In this document: positions 7,850 through 16,869 of the stretch, in pieces
How the letters are laid out: each line of letters opens with the position of its first letter
Position numbering within the stretch: the stretch's first letter is position 1
Assembly (NCBI GenBank): GCA_964602655.1
Contig: CAZRSF010000046.1
Coordinates: 1 to 48,930, forward strand
Reading direction: 5' to 3'
DNA length: 48,930 nt
From: Moduliflexus sp964602655
Lineage (GTDB): Bacteria > Moduliflexota > Moduliflexia > Moduliflexales > Moduliflexaceae
Notes under the pieces: model-generated
The model's database searches: none
The model's input: the letters and a program-made list of their open reading frames with translations, nothing else
Told to the model about the DNA's origin: nothing
Made by a program: the position numbers and the translations under genes

Positions 7850-8794
7850 TTATTTCTCCTCTTTGATGCACAGATTGACTGAGGACAAGTGATCTTCCTC
7901 ATCAGCCTGCGGTTCCAATGATGATGAGATCAGTTTTGCAGACGAAGGCTCGCGGTACACATCCGCTGCGACAGGCAGCGCCCGCAGTCCTAACCAGAGG
8001 GCGCTCGCCGCAATCAGCGCCACCGGCAGCGCGGCCAACAGATACGGCAAGGAAAACAATTCATCCGGCGTCAGCGGCGTAAACGAGGCGTCCGCTTGCG
8101 CCGGAAGCGTTTGGGCGGCGAATGCAATCAGAATGGCGATGCTGTTATTGACGGCATGGGCAATCATGGCAGGAACAAGACTGCCGGTCTTGACGACCAT
8201 GTAGCCGAACAACATGCCTAACAAGCTGGTGGGAAACAACCGGTACGGATCGAAATGAAACGCGCCGAATAGCAGGCCGACCAGAATGATGGCGAACCCG
8301 TCGGAGCAGCGCTGTCGCATTCCGCGCAACACGAAACCGCGAAAAAACAACTCTTCGCAGACACCAGGGAGCACGGCAACGGCTCCAAGCGTCAGTCCGA
8401 GCGGAAGCGCATGAAATTTTTGCAGTAACGCTTCCCAGGCCGCCTGATATTCAAGCGAACGCGGGAAAATATATTCTTGAACGACTGTCATCATGCTGAC
8501 CAACGCGAATCCGGCGCAGGCAATGATGACGCTTAAGAGGGCTGTTCTCACGGAGGCGGGAATCAGCAAAAACGTGCGGCGCAGATCGTAATGGCAGGCA
8601 AGCGAATACGCGAAGGCGGGGCTGACCACAAACAGAATTTCCGTGACGAATAATCCGAGAAACAGAGAGTTCTGTTGAATCCGAGCGCCGAAAACAATCA
8701 GCAGCGCGCCGGACAGCAAATAAATGCCGAGACTTTCGACGAATGTCGGCACAGCAGGCGTAATGCGCTGCGGAGAAATGTCCTGCAACTCCAT
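7850..8794 (-). CDS. CPBP-family intramembrane metalloprotease
   Basis: A 314-residue polytopic membrane protein of the CPBP (CaaX protease/bacteriocin-processing, Abi) family. All signature motifs are visible: EELFFRGFVLRG (the Glu-Glu pair and Arg), FGAFHFD (motif 2 His) and MIAHAVNNS (motif 3 His and Asn). Members cut substrates inside the membrane, and many are linked to bacteriocin immunity or protein sorting; the target here is unknown. About seven to eight hydrophobic segments precede a charged C-terminal tail (residues about 280-314). It lies downstream of the EF-G gene in the same direction, separated by a palindromic repeat. Confidence 0.88.
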   Translation of the reverse strand: MELQDISPQRITPAVPTFVESLGIYLLSGALLIVFGARIQQNSLFLGLFVTEILFVVSPAFAYSLACHYDLRRTFLLIPASVRTALLSVIIACAGFALVSMMTVVQEYIFPRSLEYQAAWEALLQKFHALPLGLTLGAVAVLPGVCEELFFRGFVLRGMRQRCSDGFAIILVGLLFGAFHFDPYRLFPTSLLGMLFGYMVVKTGSLVPAMIAHAVNNSIAILIAFAAQTLPAQADASFTPLTPDELFSLPYLLAALPVALIAASALWLGLRALPVAADVYREPSSAKLISSSLEPQADEEDHLSSVNLCIKEEK

Positions 8795-8838
8795 GAAGGC
8801 GGCTCCCGGAGGTTATTGATGTAGATGGTTGTAAGAAA

Positions 8839-8870
8839 AACCCTGCCAGGGTTCGAACCCTGGCAGGGTT
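8839..8870. repeat. Palindromic repeat, TTCGAA-centred family (copy 2)
   Basis: Perfect 32-bp palindrome AACCCTGCCAGGGTTCGAA and its mirror, between the EF-G gene and the CPBP protease gene. Compared with copy 1 it lacks one T in the centre. It lies just beyond the EF-G stop codon and could stabilise or terminate that transcript. Confidence 0.9.
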
Positions 8871-8879
8871 GGAATGCTT

Positions 8880-10967
8880 TTATTCTTCGGCGTCGTGCGC
8901 CTTTTTGGCCTCTTCGATGATTTTTTCCTGAAGATGCGCCGGCACTTCTTCGTAATGATCGAAATCCATCATGTATGTGCCGCGTCCGCCGGTGATTGAT
9001 TTCAACGTCGGCGCATATTGCAGGATTTCCGCCATCGGCACGAGGGCGCGGATAATCTGCATTCCGGATTGACTGTCCATGCCGAGCACGCGTCCGCGAC
9101 GCCCGTTGATGTCGCCCATGATGTCGCCCATGCACTCTTCCGGCACGATGATTTCCATCTTCATGATCGGCTCAAGAATGGTCGGCCTACATTTGGGAGC
9201 GCCTTCCTTGAAGCCGACAGACCCGGCAATTTTGAAGGCCATTTCCGATGAATCAACCGGATGATATGAACCATCGTACAGGGTGACTTTGATGTCCACC
9301 GCCGGATAACTCGTCAAAATACCGCGCTGCATCGCTTCATAGACGCCTTTTTCGACTGCCGGAATATATTGACGCGGAACTGCGCCGCCGACGATCTCAT
9401 CCACGAATTCGAAGCCCGCGCCACGCGGCAGCGGCTCGATGCGAATCCAGGTATCGCCGAATTGACCGCGCCCGCCGCTCTGTTTCTTGTGGCGTCCGTG
9501 CACTTCGATTTTGCCTTTGATGGTTTCGAAATACGGCACTTTCGGCGGCGTCAAGATCACGTCCACGCCGAATTGATGTTTCAGTTTTTCGACAATGACT
9601 TCGACATGCAACTGCCCCATGCCGGAGATCAAAAATTCTTTGGTGCGTTCGTCGCGTTTGAATTGCAGCGTCACGTCTTCTTCCATCAAGCGGTGCAATC
9701 CCACGCCGATTTTGTCTTCGTCGCCGCGGTTTTTCGCGTTGATCGCAAATGAAATAATCGGGCGCGGCGTCTGAAATTTCGGCAGCAACACGCCTTTCGC
9801 ATCGTGCGCCAACGTGTCGCCGGTGCCGGTATCGGTCAATTTAATCACGGCGCCGAGGTCGCCAACGGTTAACGCCTCCACTTCGATCTGTTTTTTGCCC
9901 AACATGCAGAAAATGTGGCCGACCCGTTCTTTCTTTTCCTTGCCTAAGTTGATCAGTTGGGAATCCGGCGTCATGGTTCCGGCATAGACGCGGAACAGGT
10001 TGACGCGCCCGGCAAATGGGTCAATGAAGGTTTTGAAGACTTGCGCGATCAGATGCGCCTTCGGGTCAAGCTGGCATTCGGCTTCTTCGTCCGTTCCGGC
10101 AATGACGCCTTTCAGCGCGGGGCGTTCAAGCGGCGACGGCGCCCAGGCGGTAATCGCGTCCATCAACTGCTTCACGGCGACATTGTTCAGCGCGGAGCCG
10201 CAGAAGACCGGGAAAATCGAACCGGATTTGATGCCGGCTTTCAGCCCTTCCAATAGTTCCTCATCAGTCAACGCGCCTTCTTCGAGGTATTTTTCTAATA
10301 GGTCATCGCGCCCTTCCGCCGCTTTTTCAACCAGGTTCAGGCGGTACATTTCGACATCGTCCGCCATATCAGTTGGAATAGCGCCTTCAGCCGCCGTGCC
10401 GGAGGCGTCTTTGTAGATGTGCACCTTTTGCGTCACCAAATCCACGACGCCTTTGAATGAGGCTTCCTGGCCGATCGGAATCTGGACGGGGATCACGTTA
10501 TCCCCGAACGCTTTGCGTAATGAGGTTAAGGCGCGGTCGAAGCTCGCCCGTTCGCGTTCCATCTTATTGAGGAAAATAAAGCGGGGAATATTATACTGCT
10601 GGGCGAATCCCCAGGTTTTGACGGTCATGACTTCGACCCCGGCCACGCCGCAGACGGAGACGACCGCCGCGTCGGCTACAGACAGGGAGATTTGGGTATC
10701 GGTCATGAAATCGCCGAATCCAGGCATATCAATCAGATTGATTTTACAATTATTCCATTCGCAGTAGGCGACTGCCGTATTGATCGTAATTTTCCGTTTC
10801 TTTTCATCGTCATCATAATCTGTTGTCGTGGTGCCGTCGTCCACTTTGCCGAGACGAGTTACCATTTTCGCATTAAATAAGAAGGCTTCTGTCAACGAAG
10901 TCTTGCCAACACTGCCATGTCCGATCATTCCGATGTTTCGAATCTGTTCAGCTTCATATTTCTTCAT
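8880..10967 (-). CDS. Elongation factor G-like GTPase (EF-G paralogue)
   Basis: A 695-residue translational GTPase with the five EF-G domains. The P-loop reads GHGSVGKT (16-23) rather than the GHIDAGKTT of housekeeping EF-G. The G3 region is DMPGFGDF, and the G4 region NKMERERASF replaces NKMDR. Domains III-V (GMGQLHVEVIVEKL, GRGQFGDTW, IMGDINGRRGRVLGM) are intact. The divergent G motifs, and the absence of rpsL, rpsG and tuf nearby, point to the EF-G2-like paralogue rather than the main translocase. The ATG at 10967 has AAGGAG seven bases upstream. A strong promoter lies at 11039-11067. The precise role (translocation, recycling or other) is not settled by sequence. Confidence 0.92.
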   Translation of the reverse strand: MKKYEAEQIRNIGMIGHGSVGKTSLTEAFLFNAKMVTRLGKVDDGTTTTDYDDDEKKRKITINTAVAYCEWNNCKINLIDMPGFGDFMTDTQISLSVADAAVVSVCGVAGVEVMTVKTWGFAQQYNIPRFIFLNKMERERASFDRALTSLRKAFGDNVIPVQIPIGQEASFKGVVDLVTQKVHIYKDASGTAAEGAIPTDMADDVEMYRLNLVEKAAEGRDDLLEKYLEEGALTDEELLEGLKAGIKSGSIFPVFCGSALNNVAVKQLMDAITAWAPSPLERPALKGVIAGTDEEAECQLDPKAHLIAQVFKTFIDPFAGRVNLFRVYAGTMTPDSQLINLGKEKKERVGHIFCMLGKKQIEVEALTVGDLGAVIKLTDTGTGDTLAHDAKGVLLPKFQTPRPIISFAINAKNRGDEDKIGVGLHRLMEEDVTLQFKRDERTKEFLISGMGQLHVEVIVEKLKHQFGVDVILTPPKVPYFETIKGKIEVHGRHKKQSGGRGQFGDTWIRIEPLPRGAGFEFVDEIVGGAVPRQYIPAVEKGVYEAMQRGILTSYPAVDIKVTLYDGSYHPVDSSEMAFKIAGSVGFKEGAPKCRPTILEPIMKMEIIVPEECMGDIMGDINGRRGRVLGMDSQSGMQIIRALVPMAEILQYAPTLKSITGGRGTYMMDFDHYEEVPAHLQEKIIEEAKKAHDAEE

Positions 10968-11038
10968 AACATTCTCCTTATTACGACCAATCACCTAATT
11001 ACGCGACATGTACGCACTTGCAACGACAAATTGGAGGG

Positions 11039-11067
11039 CATATAGCAAAACGCGGCAATACCGTCAA
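11039..11067 (-). promoter_or_regulatory. Promoter of the EF-G-like gene
   Basis: TTGACG (11067-11062), a 17-base spacer and TATATG (11044-11039), about 70 bases upstream of the start codon. This is one of the best sigma-70-type matches in the window. Confidence 0.75.
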
Positions 11068-11306
11068 GAAAAAATTGCGCGGGCTGACCTGACGCGGGCA
11101 TGTTACATTTTCCATGTTGACACTCCGAATGCACAGAGACCTTGACAAATTCCGCCGTGTATGACAAACGTGATTATACATTCTTTCCTTGCCAGATAAG
11201 GCATAATTGTAAAAATAATTCAGCGATGTATCTCGTCCTCTATCGCCTCCCCATAGTGAAAGAGGAGGCTGGCTGATAAGTAAAAATTGACACGGCGTCG
11301 CCGTGA

Positions 11307-11399
11307 ATTCCCCTCCTGGGAGGGGTTGGGGGTGGGTTGTGAGCGCCGTTAGTCTCTCAACGTCCGCCACCCACCCCTTGTCCCTCCCAGGAGGGGAAT
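11307..11399. repeat. Inverted repeat pair with CCTCCTGGGAGG arms
   Basis: Two 31-base arms (11307-11337 and 11369-11399) are near-complementary, and each contains its own palindrome CCCCTCCTGGGAGGGG. The 31-base centre is unpaired. It ends 14 bases before the GTG of the peptide-transporter ATPase, so it would fold in that mRNA's leader. The rest of the 10968-11413 gap holds the EF-G promoter and no further gene that I can see. Confidence 0.85.
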
Positions 11400-11413
11400 G
11401 TAAGGACATTCCC

Positions 11414-12403
<990 letters not shown>

Positions 12404-12416
12404 AAGGAACATAAGA

Positions 12417-12551
12417 GCATATCGCTAAATAGCAACGGTTTAAATTTTTTCGTCGGATTTCCCCAAAATACGGAGAACATTTTCAATATGCTCTCCTGAA
12501 AAGCGCTGAATTTAGTCTGAACACTCAAACCATCGTTATTTAGGGATATAC
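12417..12551. mobile_element. Palindromic MITE-like element before the HEPN gene
   Basis: Imperfect inverted arms of 25 bases (12417-12441 and 12527-12551; shared core CTAAATA with flanking ATATC and GGTTT) enclose a 135-bp element. An inner palindrome lies at 12472-12496 (GGAGAACAT...ATGCTCTCC). There is no coding capacity. It marks the left edge of the A/T-rich block. The right arm contains TATACT, 9 bases before the next ATG, which might serve as a -10 element. Confidence 0.6.
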
Positions 12552-12560
12552 TCTAAGCAG

Positions 12561-13304
12561 ATGAAAAGAAATGTTCGGTTTGATCCTGAATTAAGCCATT
12601 ATGATGGCTTTTTTGATAGAAATTGGGCTGAAACGCTATTGGCGACAACTAAAGGAACTGCAATTGAGCAAATTACTTTTAACTTGACTACTTCATGGTG
12701 GGCAACTTCAAATGCTCGACGGTTACCATTTATTATAGTAGAGGGTGTAAAATCGTATGCCAATAGATTTTTTAAAGATAGTGAACCATCTGTTCTGATT
12801 GATAAATTTGAAAGAGCAACCCAGGCGATAAAAAATTTTCCTGTGAGCGATTTTTCTGAAACAGTTTGGAATCAGTTAATTGAAATTGATGCAATCAAAG
12901 CAGCTCTTTGGTCGAGTGAAACAAGTATTTATGCTAAAATATATTTTGATTATGAGGGCTACCTAAGTGAAAGTTTAAGAATTCTCACAAAGACAGATAA
13001 ACTTTTTTCTGATCAATTGATTAAAGCATTAGGAGATTTTTTAGGTGAAAGTGTAAAGAAATCTTGTTATTGTGATGAGCCAATTGAGATTGCACGCCTT
13101 ATCAGAAATGCGATTGTACATAATAATCATAAGAAAACATCACATCTTAAACCCTATGAGCAAAAGTTACAAGATCGCTGTATGTTGGAAGGAGAAGAGG
13201 TTGTTCTTTTAGCATGGCATACAACAGAACTATATCAGTTACTAAAAGAGAGAGCGTTATTATTTGCAAAGGAGATGGTAAGAAGGAATGAGATCAAGCT
13301 ATAA
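12561..13304 (+). CDS. HEPN-like protein of unknown function
   Basis: A 247-residue, mostly helical protein in a strongly A/T-rich gene unlike its left neighbours. The motif R182-N-A-I-V-H187 fits the R-N-x3-H pattern of HEPN ribonuclease domains. It is followed by a helix-rich C-terminus (residues about 205-247), as in many HEPN proteins. Early Trp-rich segments (TTSWWATS near 43-50) are not assigned. No Shine-Dalgarno sequence precedes the ATG, and a possible -10 (TATACT, 12547-12552) would give an almost leaderless mRNA. Next to an AIPR gene, an RNA-cleaving abortive-infection role is plausible. The assignment rests on a short motif and context, so it is tentative. Confidence 0.6.
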   Translation: MKRNVRFDPELSHYDGFFDRNWAETLLATTKGTAIEQITFNLTTSWWATSNARRLPFIIVEGVKSYANRFFKDSEPSVLIDKFERATQAIKNFPVSDFSETVWNQLIEIDAIKAALWSSETSIYAKIYFDYEGYLSESLRILTKTDKLFSDQLIKALGDFLGESVKKSCYCDEPIEIARLIRNAIVHNNHKKTSHLKPYEQKLQDRCMLEGEEVVLLAWHTTELYQLLKERALLFAKEMVRRNEIKL

Positions 13305-13328
13305 GAACTATAAATGTAGAAGTAATTA

Positions 13329-13458
13329 TACCAATTGTGTTTAAATGGATCATAATATCCCGTAGTGACCACCGTCTGAGGAAACTACAAGGATAGGGGC
13401 AATCATCCTTTCTTACAACTATCCTTGTAGTTTATGATCGTATTTAACACAATTGGTA
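13329..13458. mobile_element. MITE-like element with TACCAATTG ends
   Basis: A 130-bp nested palindrome. The outer arms begin TACCAATTGTGTT and end with the complement AACACAATTGGTA. Inner arms AAACTACAAGGATAG (13383-13397) and CTATCCTTGTAGTTT (13419-13433) pair perfectly. The ends match elements at 32655-32720, 36735 and 45766-45878, so it belongs to a dispersed family. It lies between the HEPN and AIPR genes. Confidence 0.75.
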
Positions 13459-13523
13459 TTAGTTCAAATAATAAAATGATGTACTTATGCATCATGTTTA
13501 ATTTGTCATTAGGAGGACTAAAA

Positions 13524-15305
13524 ATGCAAAATGAAATGCCAGATTTCTTGAATGATTATGATTTAATGATACAACATTTCAGAAGCGAGTTAGAAGATAA
13601 AGTGCGAGGTAAAAAATTTGAGAGATTTGTACAGAAGTTAATTCCTCAAACAGAAATAGGCGATGATTTCTATCTTCCTAATTTACAAAATGAATCTCCA
13701 AGTAGTGACGATGGCGTAGATATTATTGCCGAAGGTAAAACTGGAAAATATATGCTTTGTGTTCAAGCTAAATTTGAGATTAACCGCAAAGATACTATCG
13801 ATTCGATTATTAGTAAGTTTTTGCATTTTAATAAAACTCATACTTTTGTTGAATCTACTTCAGTTCAGGGGAATAAAAAGACTAAATCAAGTCGGCGTTC
13901 CCATAAAGCAGAACAATCTATTGATACAGATGATTTATTTTCTGTTAAGAAAGTAATTAAATATATGATTGTGACATTGTCACCGCTGAGTAGTATAATT
14001 CAAAAATATGAAGATAGCCGTCTTTCATCTAAAGAATTCTATTCAGAACTAAAGCAAGAAAAGAGAATAATTATTGTCGATGGGTATGAAATCCTGAGAA
14101 TTCTAAAGAATCTTTACACAAAGTTGACTCAACAACCAACAAATTTGAAGTTAACGTTAGAAACGAACTATATTCGAAAAGATAATGTTTACTTAACCGT
14201 TGTGGGAAGTTCTGAATTGAAAAAGCTATATCAACACTACGGAGAATCTTTGTTTTTTGAAAACGTTAGAGATTTCATCACAACTAACCCTACTGAACGT
14301 ACCCCAAACCAAGAGATTTTGGATACAGTGAAAGAATATCCGAATAAAATGCTTGAAAGAAATAATGGAATCGTTATCCGGGCTTCTAAAGTTGATCCGA
14401 TTGGGGAGAAACTACTTGAGTTGCATAGCGGAAATATTGTCAACGGATGCCAAACCACCATGTGTATCGTAAAGTATTCGAATACGGAGTGTTTTATTCC
14501 TGTTAAAATCGTTGAAAGCGATGACAGAAAAAAATCTTGGGAGATCACAAGAGCAGCAAATTACCAAAATTCGGTGGATTATATTGATCTTGATATTGCT
14601 TCATACATGAGACCTGCGATAGTTAAAAAGGCAGCGTTTAAATCAGGCTTGAGGTTAACGGACAAAGAAGATGTTACTGCATTAAATCTTTTAGATGTTA
14701 TCTATGACAGAAAAGTGAGTTATGAAGATACAAAGCTTCTATTTCTCGGCCTTTTTAGCCGTAATCCTACGAATGTTTTTAATAGATCGCATGGTGAAGT
14801 TCTTTATTCAGTCGTAGAAAAATTTTATGAGGAAAGTCGCGATGGACAGAAGATTATTGACTTTCTTTTTTTAATTCAAGGATGTATTTCTGAGAGTTCA
14901 TCTAAAGCAGGAGAAATTTTTACGGACGAACATTATGCAAATAACTTTAAGAGGTTCTTTGAACCTAATAATCCCGCATATAAGTGTATTACAGGAATTT
15001 TAGCCTTAGCAGGGATCATCCGTACGGACATTTCTGATCGACAAAACGATGAGAAAGAAGAATATAAAAGGATGAAGGAAATTATGGAAACGTCCGAAAA
15101 GGCTCTGACAAACAGTTCAAAGGAATTCTTGCGAACGTACATATTAGCTACAGAAATAATGATTAAATATGCATCATATGAAAGTCAAGATACAACGAAA
15201 ATTGGAAGAGATATGAGCCGACGGCTGAGAAATGCACCTTTCACAAAGTTATTCACCGAACTTTGTGTAAGTTTAGATAGAGATAAAGCACTTCAAAAAT
15301 TATGA
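13524..15305 (+). CDS. AIPR-family abortive-infection protein with N-terminal nuclease-like domain
   Basis: A 593-residue protein. The C-terminal two thirds carry hallmarks of the AIPR (abortive infection phage resistance) family: the NNGIVIRA strand followed by SGNIVNGCQTT (N307-G-C-Q-T311) and the ITRAANYQNSVD region. The N-terminal ~140 residues look like a PD-(D/E)xK nuclease: DDGVD with D66, then CVQAKF with Q81 and K83. ATG 13524 follows a strong AGGAGG seven bases upstream, so the longer reading from 13434 is rejected. Base and codon use is as A/T-rich as the HEPN gene, suggesting they arrived together. A nucleic-acid-targeting phage-defence role is inferred from the family, not shown. 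Confidence 0.85.
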   Translation: MQNEMPDFLNDYDLMIQHFRSELEDKVRGKKFERFVQKLIPQTEIGDDFYLPNLQNESPSSDDGVDIIAEGKTGKYMLCVQAKFEINRKDTIDSIISKFLHFNKTHTFVESTSVQGNKKTKSSRRSHKAEQSIDTDDLFSVKKVIKYMIVTLSPLSSIIQKYEDSRLSSKEFYSELKQEKRIIIVDGYEILRILKNLYTKLTQQPTNLKLTLETNYIRKDNVYLTVVGSSELKKLYQHYGESLFFENVRDFITTNPTERTPNQEILDTVKEYPNKMLERNNGIVIRASKVDPIGEKLLELHSGNIVNGCQTTMCIVKYSNTECFIPVKIVESDDRKKSWEITRAANYQNSVDYIDLDIASYMRPAIVKKAAFKSGLRLTDKEDVTALNLLDVIYDRKVSYEDTKLLFLGLFSRNPTNVFNRSHGEVLYSVVEKFYEESRDGQKIIDFLFLIQGCISESSSKAGEIFTDEHYANNFKRFFEPNNPAYKCITGILALAGIIRTDISDRQNDEKEEYKRMKEIMETSEKALTNSSKEFLRTYILATEIMIKYASYESQDTTKIGRDMSRRLRNAPFTKLFTELCVSLDRDKALQKL

Positions 15306-15386
15306 GGATTTTGTCTGCTGAGATAGCGATTTTTATAAGCAGAGAAGAATAGGGATTAGATTTAGATATAAGTGTCTAAAAAATAA

Positions 15387-15509
15387 GCGATCCTAACGAT
15401 ACGCTTGCAGACGACTTCGCAACGGACGCGGGATATAAACATCGAGGCGTTATATCAGCAAATGTGGCCGCATCCTCTGTTTGTGACTGAGGCGCTGGCG
15501 TTAAAGTAA
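15387..15509 (+). pseudogene. Probable gene remnant (40 codons, no start)
   Basis: An open reading stretch that begins right after a TAA and ends ...WPHPLFVTEALALK-stop, with no start codon or ribosome site. It contains the direct-repeat copy 15398-15422, which reads IRLQTTSQR here and MRLQATSQR at 17618-17642. It looks like the tail of a decayed gene. The rest of the 15306-15687 gap shows no intact gene; the sequence upstream of 15688 holds AGGAGG for the ATPase gene. Confidence 0.4.
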
Positions 15510-15687
15510 ATGTAGTGCCGTTCCAAAAGTGGTGACTTTTTGAACGGCTTCGGTGATGACAAACGACTATTAATGGTTTGGCTGTCCGCATTTCATCATC
15601 CTTTCGCCGCGCATTTGCATCATTTTGGAGTTGCGTTCTATCGGAATCAAAACAGGTACGCGATCTAACGCATTGCAGGAGGGGATC

Positions 15688-16869
15688 ATGCTCAAGAAAA
15701 TCATCATACGTTCTTTCAAATCCATCTTCAACCAGGAAATTTCGTTAGGATTGATCAATGTATTCATCGGAGCCAATGGAAGCGGGAAAAGTAATATTCT
15801 TGAGGCGATTGGCGTATTGTCTGCCGCTGCTTCCGGCAGAGTTGACGATGAAGCCTTACAGCGGCGCGGCGTTCGTCCCGGCACTCCGCGCTTGTATAAA
15901 TCGGCGTTTCAGGAGGAACGGATTGCTCCGCATATCTTTTTCGAAGCGCACACTGACGCTGCGAAATACGCGGTATCTTTGAGCAATCCGTTAGAGCGCC
16001 CCAAACCTGCCTGGGAGTATAAAACAGAGGAATTAGTGTCGCATGATGAGAGAATTGTCAGCCGAGGAATTCGAAGCATAAAAAACACAGAACAGGGATT
16101 GGCGGCCTTGAAACTTGTCGAATCGAATGAGGATTCTGCGGCAGCAATGTTAATGAATGCGTTACGAAATTTTGCCGTGTACTCTCCCAATACGCCGATA
16201 TTACGAGGAATTGTTCCCGATCCGCAAACAAGAGAACCGGTCGGACTTTCGGGTGGTCGGCTCGCTGAAGCGGTCAAAGAATTACAAAGCCTTGTTCCTA
16301 AAAACGAATTCATTGAAGATGCGTTTGATGACATTCTCACATTGATAGACTGGATCACGTCTTTCGATACGACTTCGACAGTGAATTCAATACTCTCTTC
16401 GTCTGTTGCAAGACCGAACAATGTCATTCGTTTTACAGATAAGTTCATGAAAGACGGCTATAACCATCTGAGCGCCTATGATGCCAGCGAAGGCGCCTTG
16501 TATATTCTCTTCTGCGCCGTCTTAGCGCTTTCCCCGAATGCTCCGAAATGCCTTGCTGTTGATAATTTGGATCAGGCGCTGAATCCTCGCCTGATTCTGG
16601 CGTTGACTCGTTTCCTCTCCAAATGGATTGTCGAAGGCCTCGACAGACGGCAGATATTTTTTACCGCGCATAATCCCGCTGTTTTGGATGGACTCGCATT
16701 GCAAAATGATGACATCAGGCTCTTTACGGTTGATAGAAATAATCGGGGACATACGGAAATTCGCCGAGTGACCGTTACAGAAGAATTGCTGGAATTAAGC
16801 GCTGAGAAAGGTTGGCCGCTCTCAAGACTCTGGCTTATGGGACATCTTGGAGGGGTTCCGAATGTCTGA
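15688..16869 (+). CDS. OLD/RecF-like AAA ATPase (defence-pair ATPase)
   Basis: A 393-residue ABC-type ATPase of the AAA15/OLD/RecF group. It has Walker A GANGSGKS (28-35), a signature-like ASEGALYIL, a Walker B variant CLAVDNLDQAL (D292, with Asn where many relatives have Glu), and the switch histidine in FFTAHNPAVLD (H328). The stretch between the ATP motifs (residues about 60-250) is a family-specific insert without obvious homology to SMC coiled coils. AGGAGG precedes the ATG at 15688. It overlaps the following Toprim-like gene by 8 bp, so the two are almost certainly a two-protein system. ATPase plus Toprim pairs include PARIS (AriA/AriB) and split OLD nucleases; exact membership is uncertain. 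Confidence 0.85.
   Translation: MLKKIIIRSFKSIFNQEISLGLINVFIGANGSGKSNILEAIGVLSAAASGRVDDEALQRRGVRPGTPRLYKSAFQEERIAPHIFFEAHTDAAKYAVSLSNPLERPKPAWEYKTEELVSHDERIVSRGIRSIKNTEQGLAALKLVESNEDSAAAMLMNALRNFAVYSPNTPILRGIVPDPQTREPVGLSGGRLAEAVKELQSLVPKNEFIEDAFDDILTLIDWITSFDTTSTVNSILSSSVARPNNVIRFTDKFMKDGYNHLSAYDASEGALYILFCAVLALSPNAPKCLAVDNLDQALNPRLILALTRFLSKWIVEGLDRRQIFFTAHNPAVLDGLALQNDDIRLFTVDRNNRGHTEIRRVTVTEELLELSAEKGWPLSRLWLMGHLGGVPNV

Noticed and set aside
11303..11413. DppD-like protein starting at ATG 11303
   Set aside because: The extra 37 residues are translated palindromic repeat. GTG 11414 has AAGGA at good spacing and gives the normal family length.
15570..15687. A gene in the gap before the AAA ATPase
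   Set aside because: Short frames on both strands lack ribosome sites and family motifs; the stretch looks like decayed sequence plus the ATPase leader.
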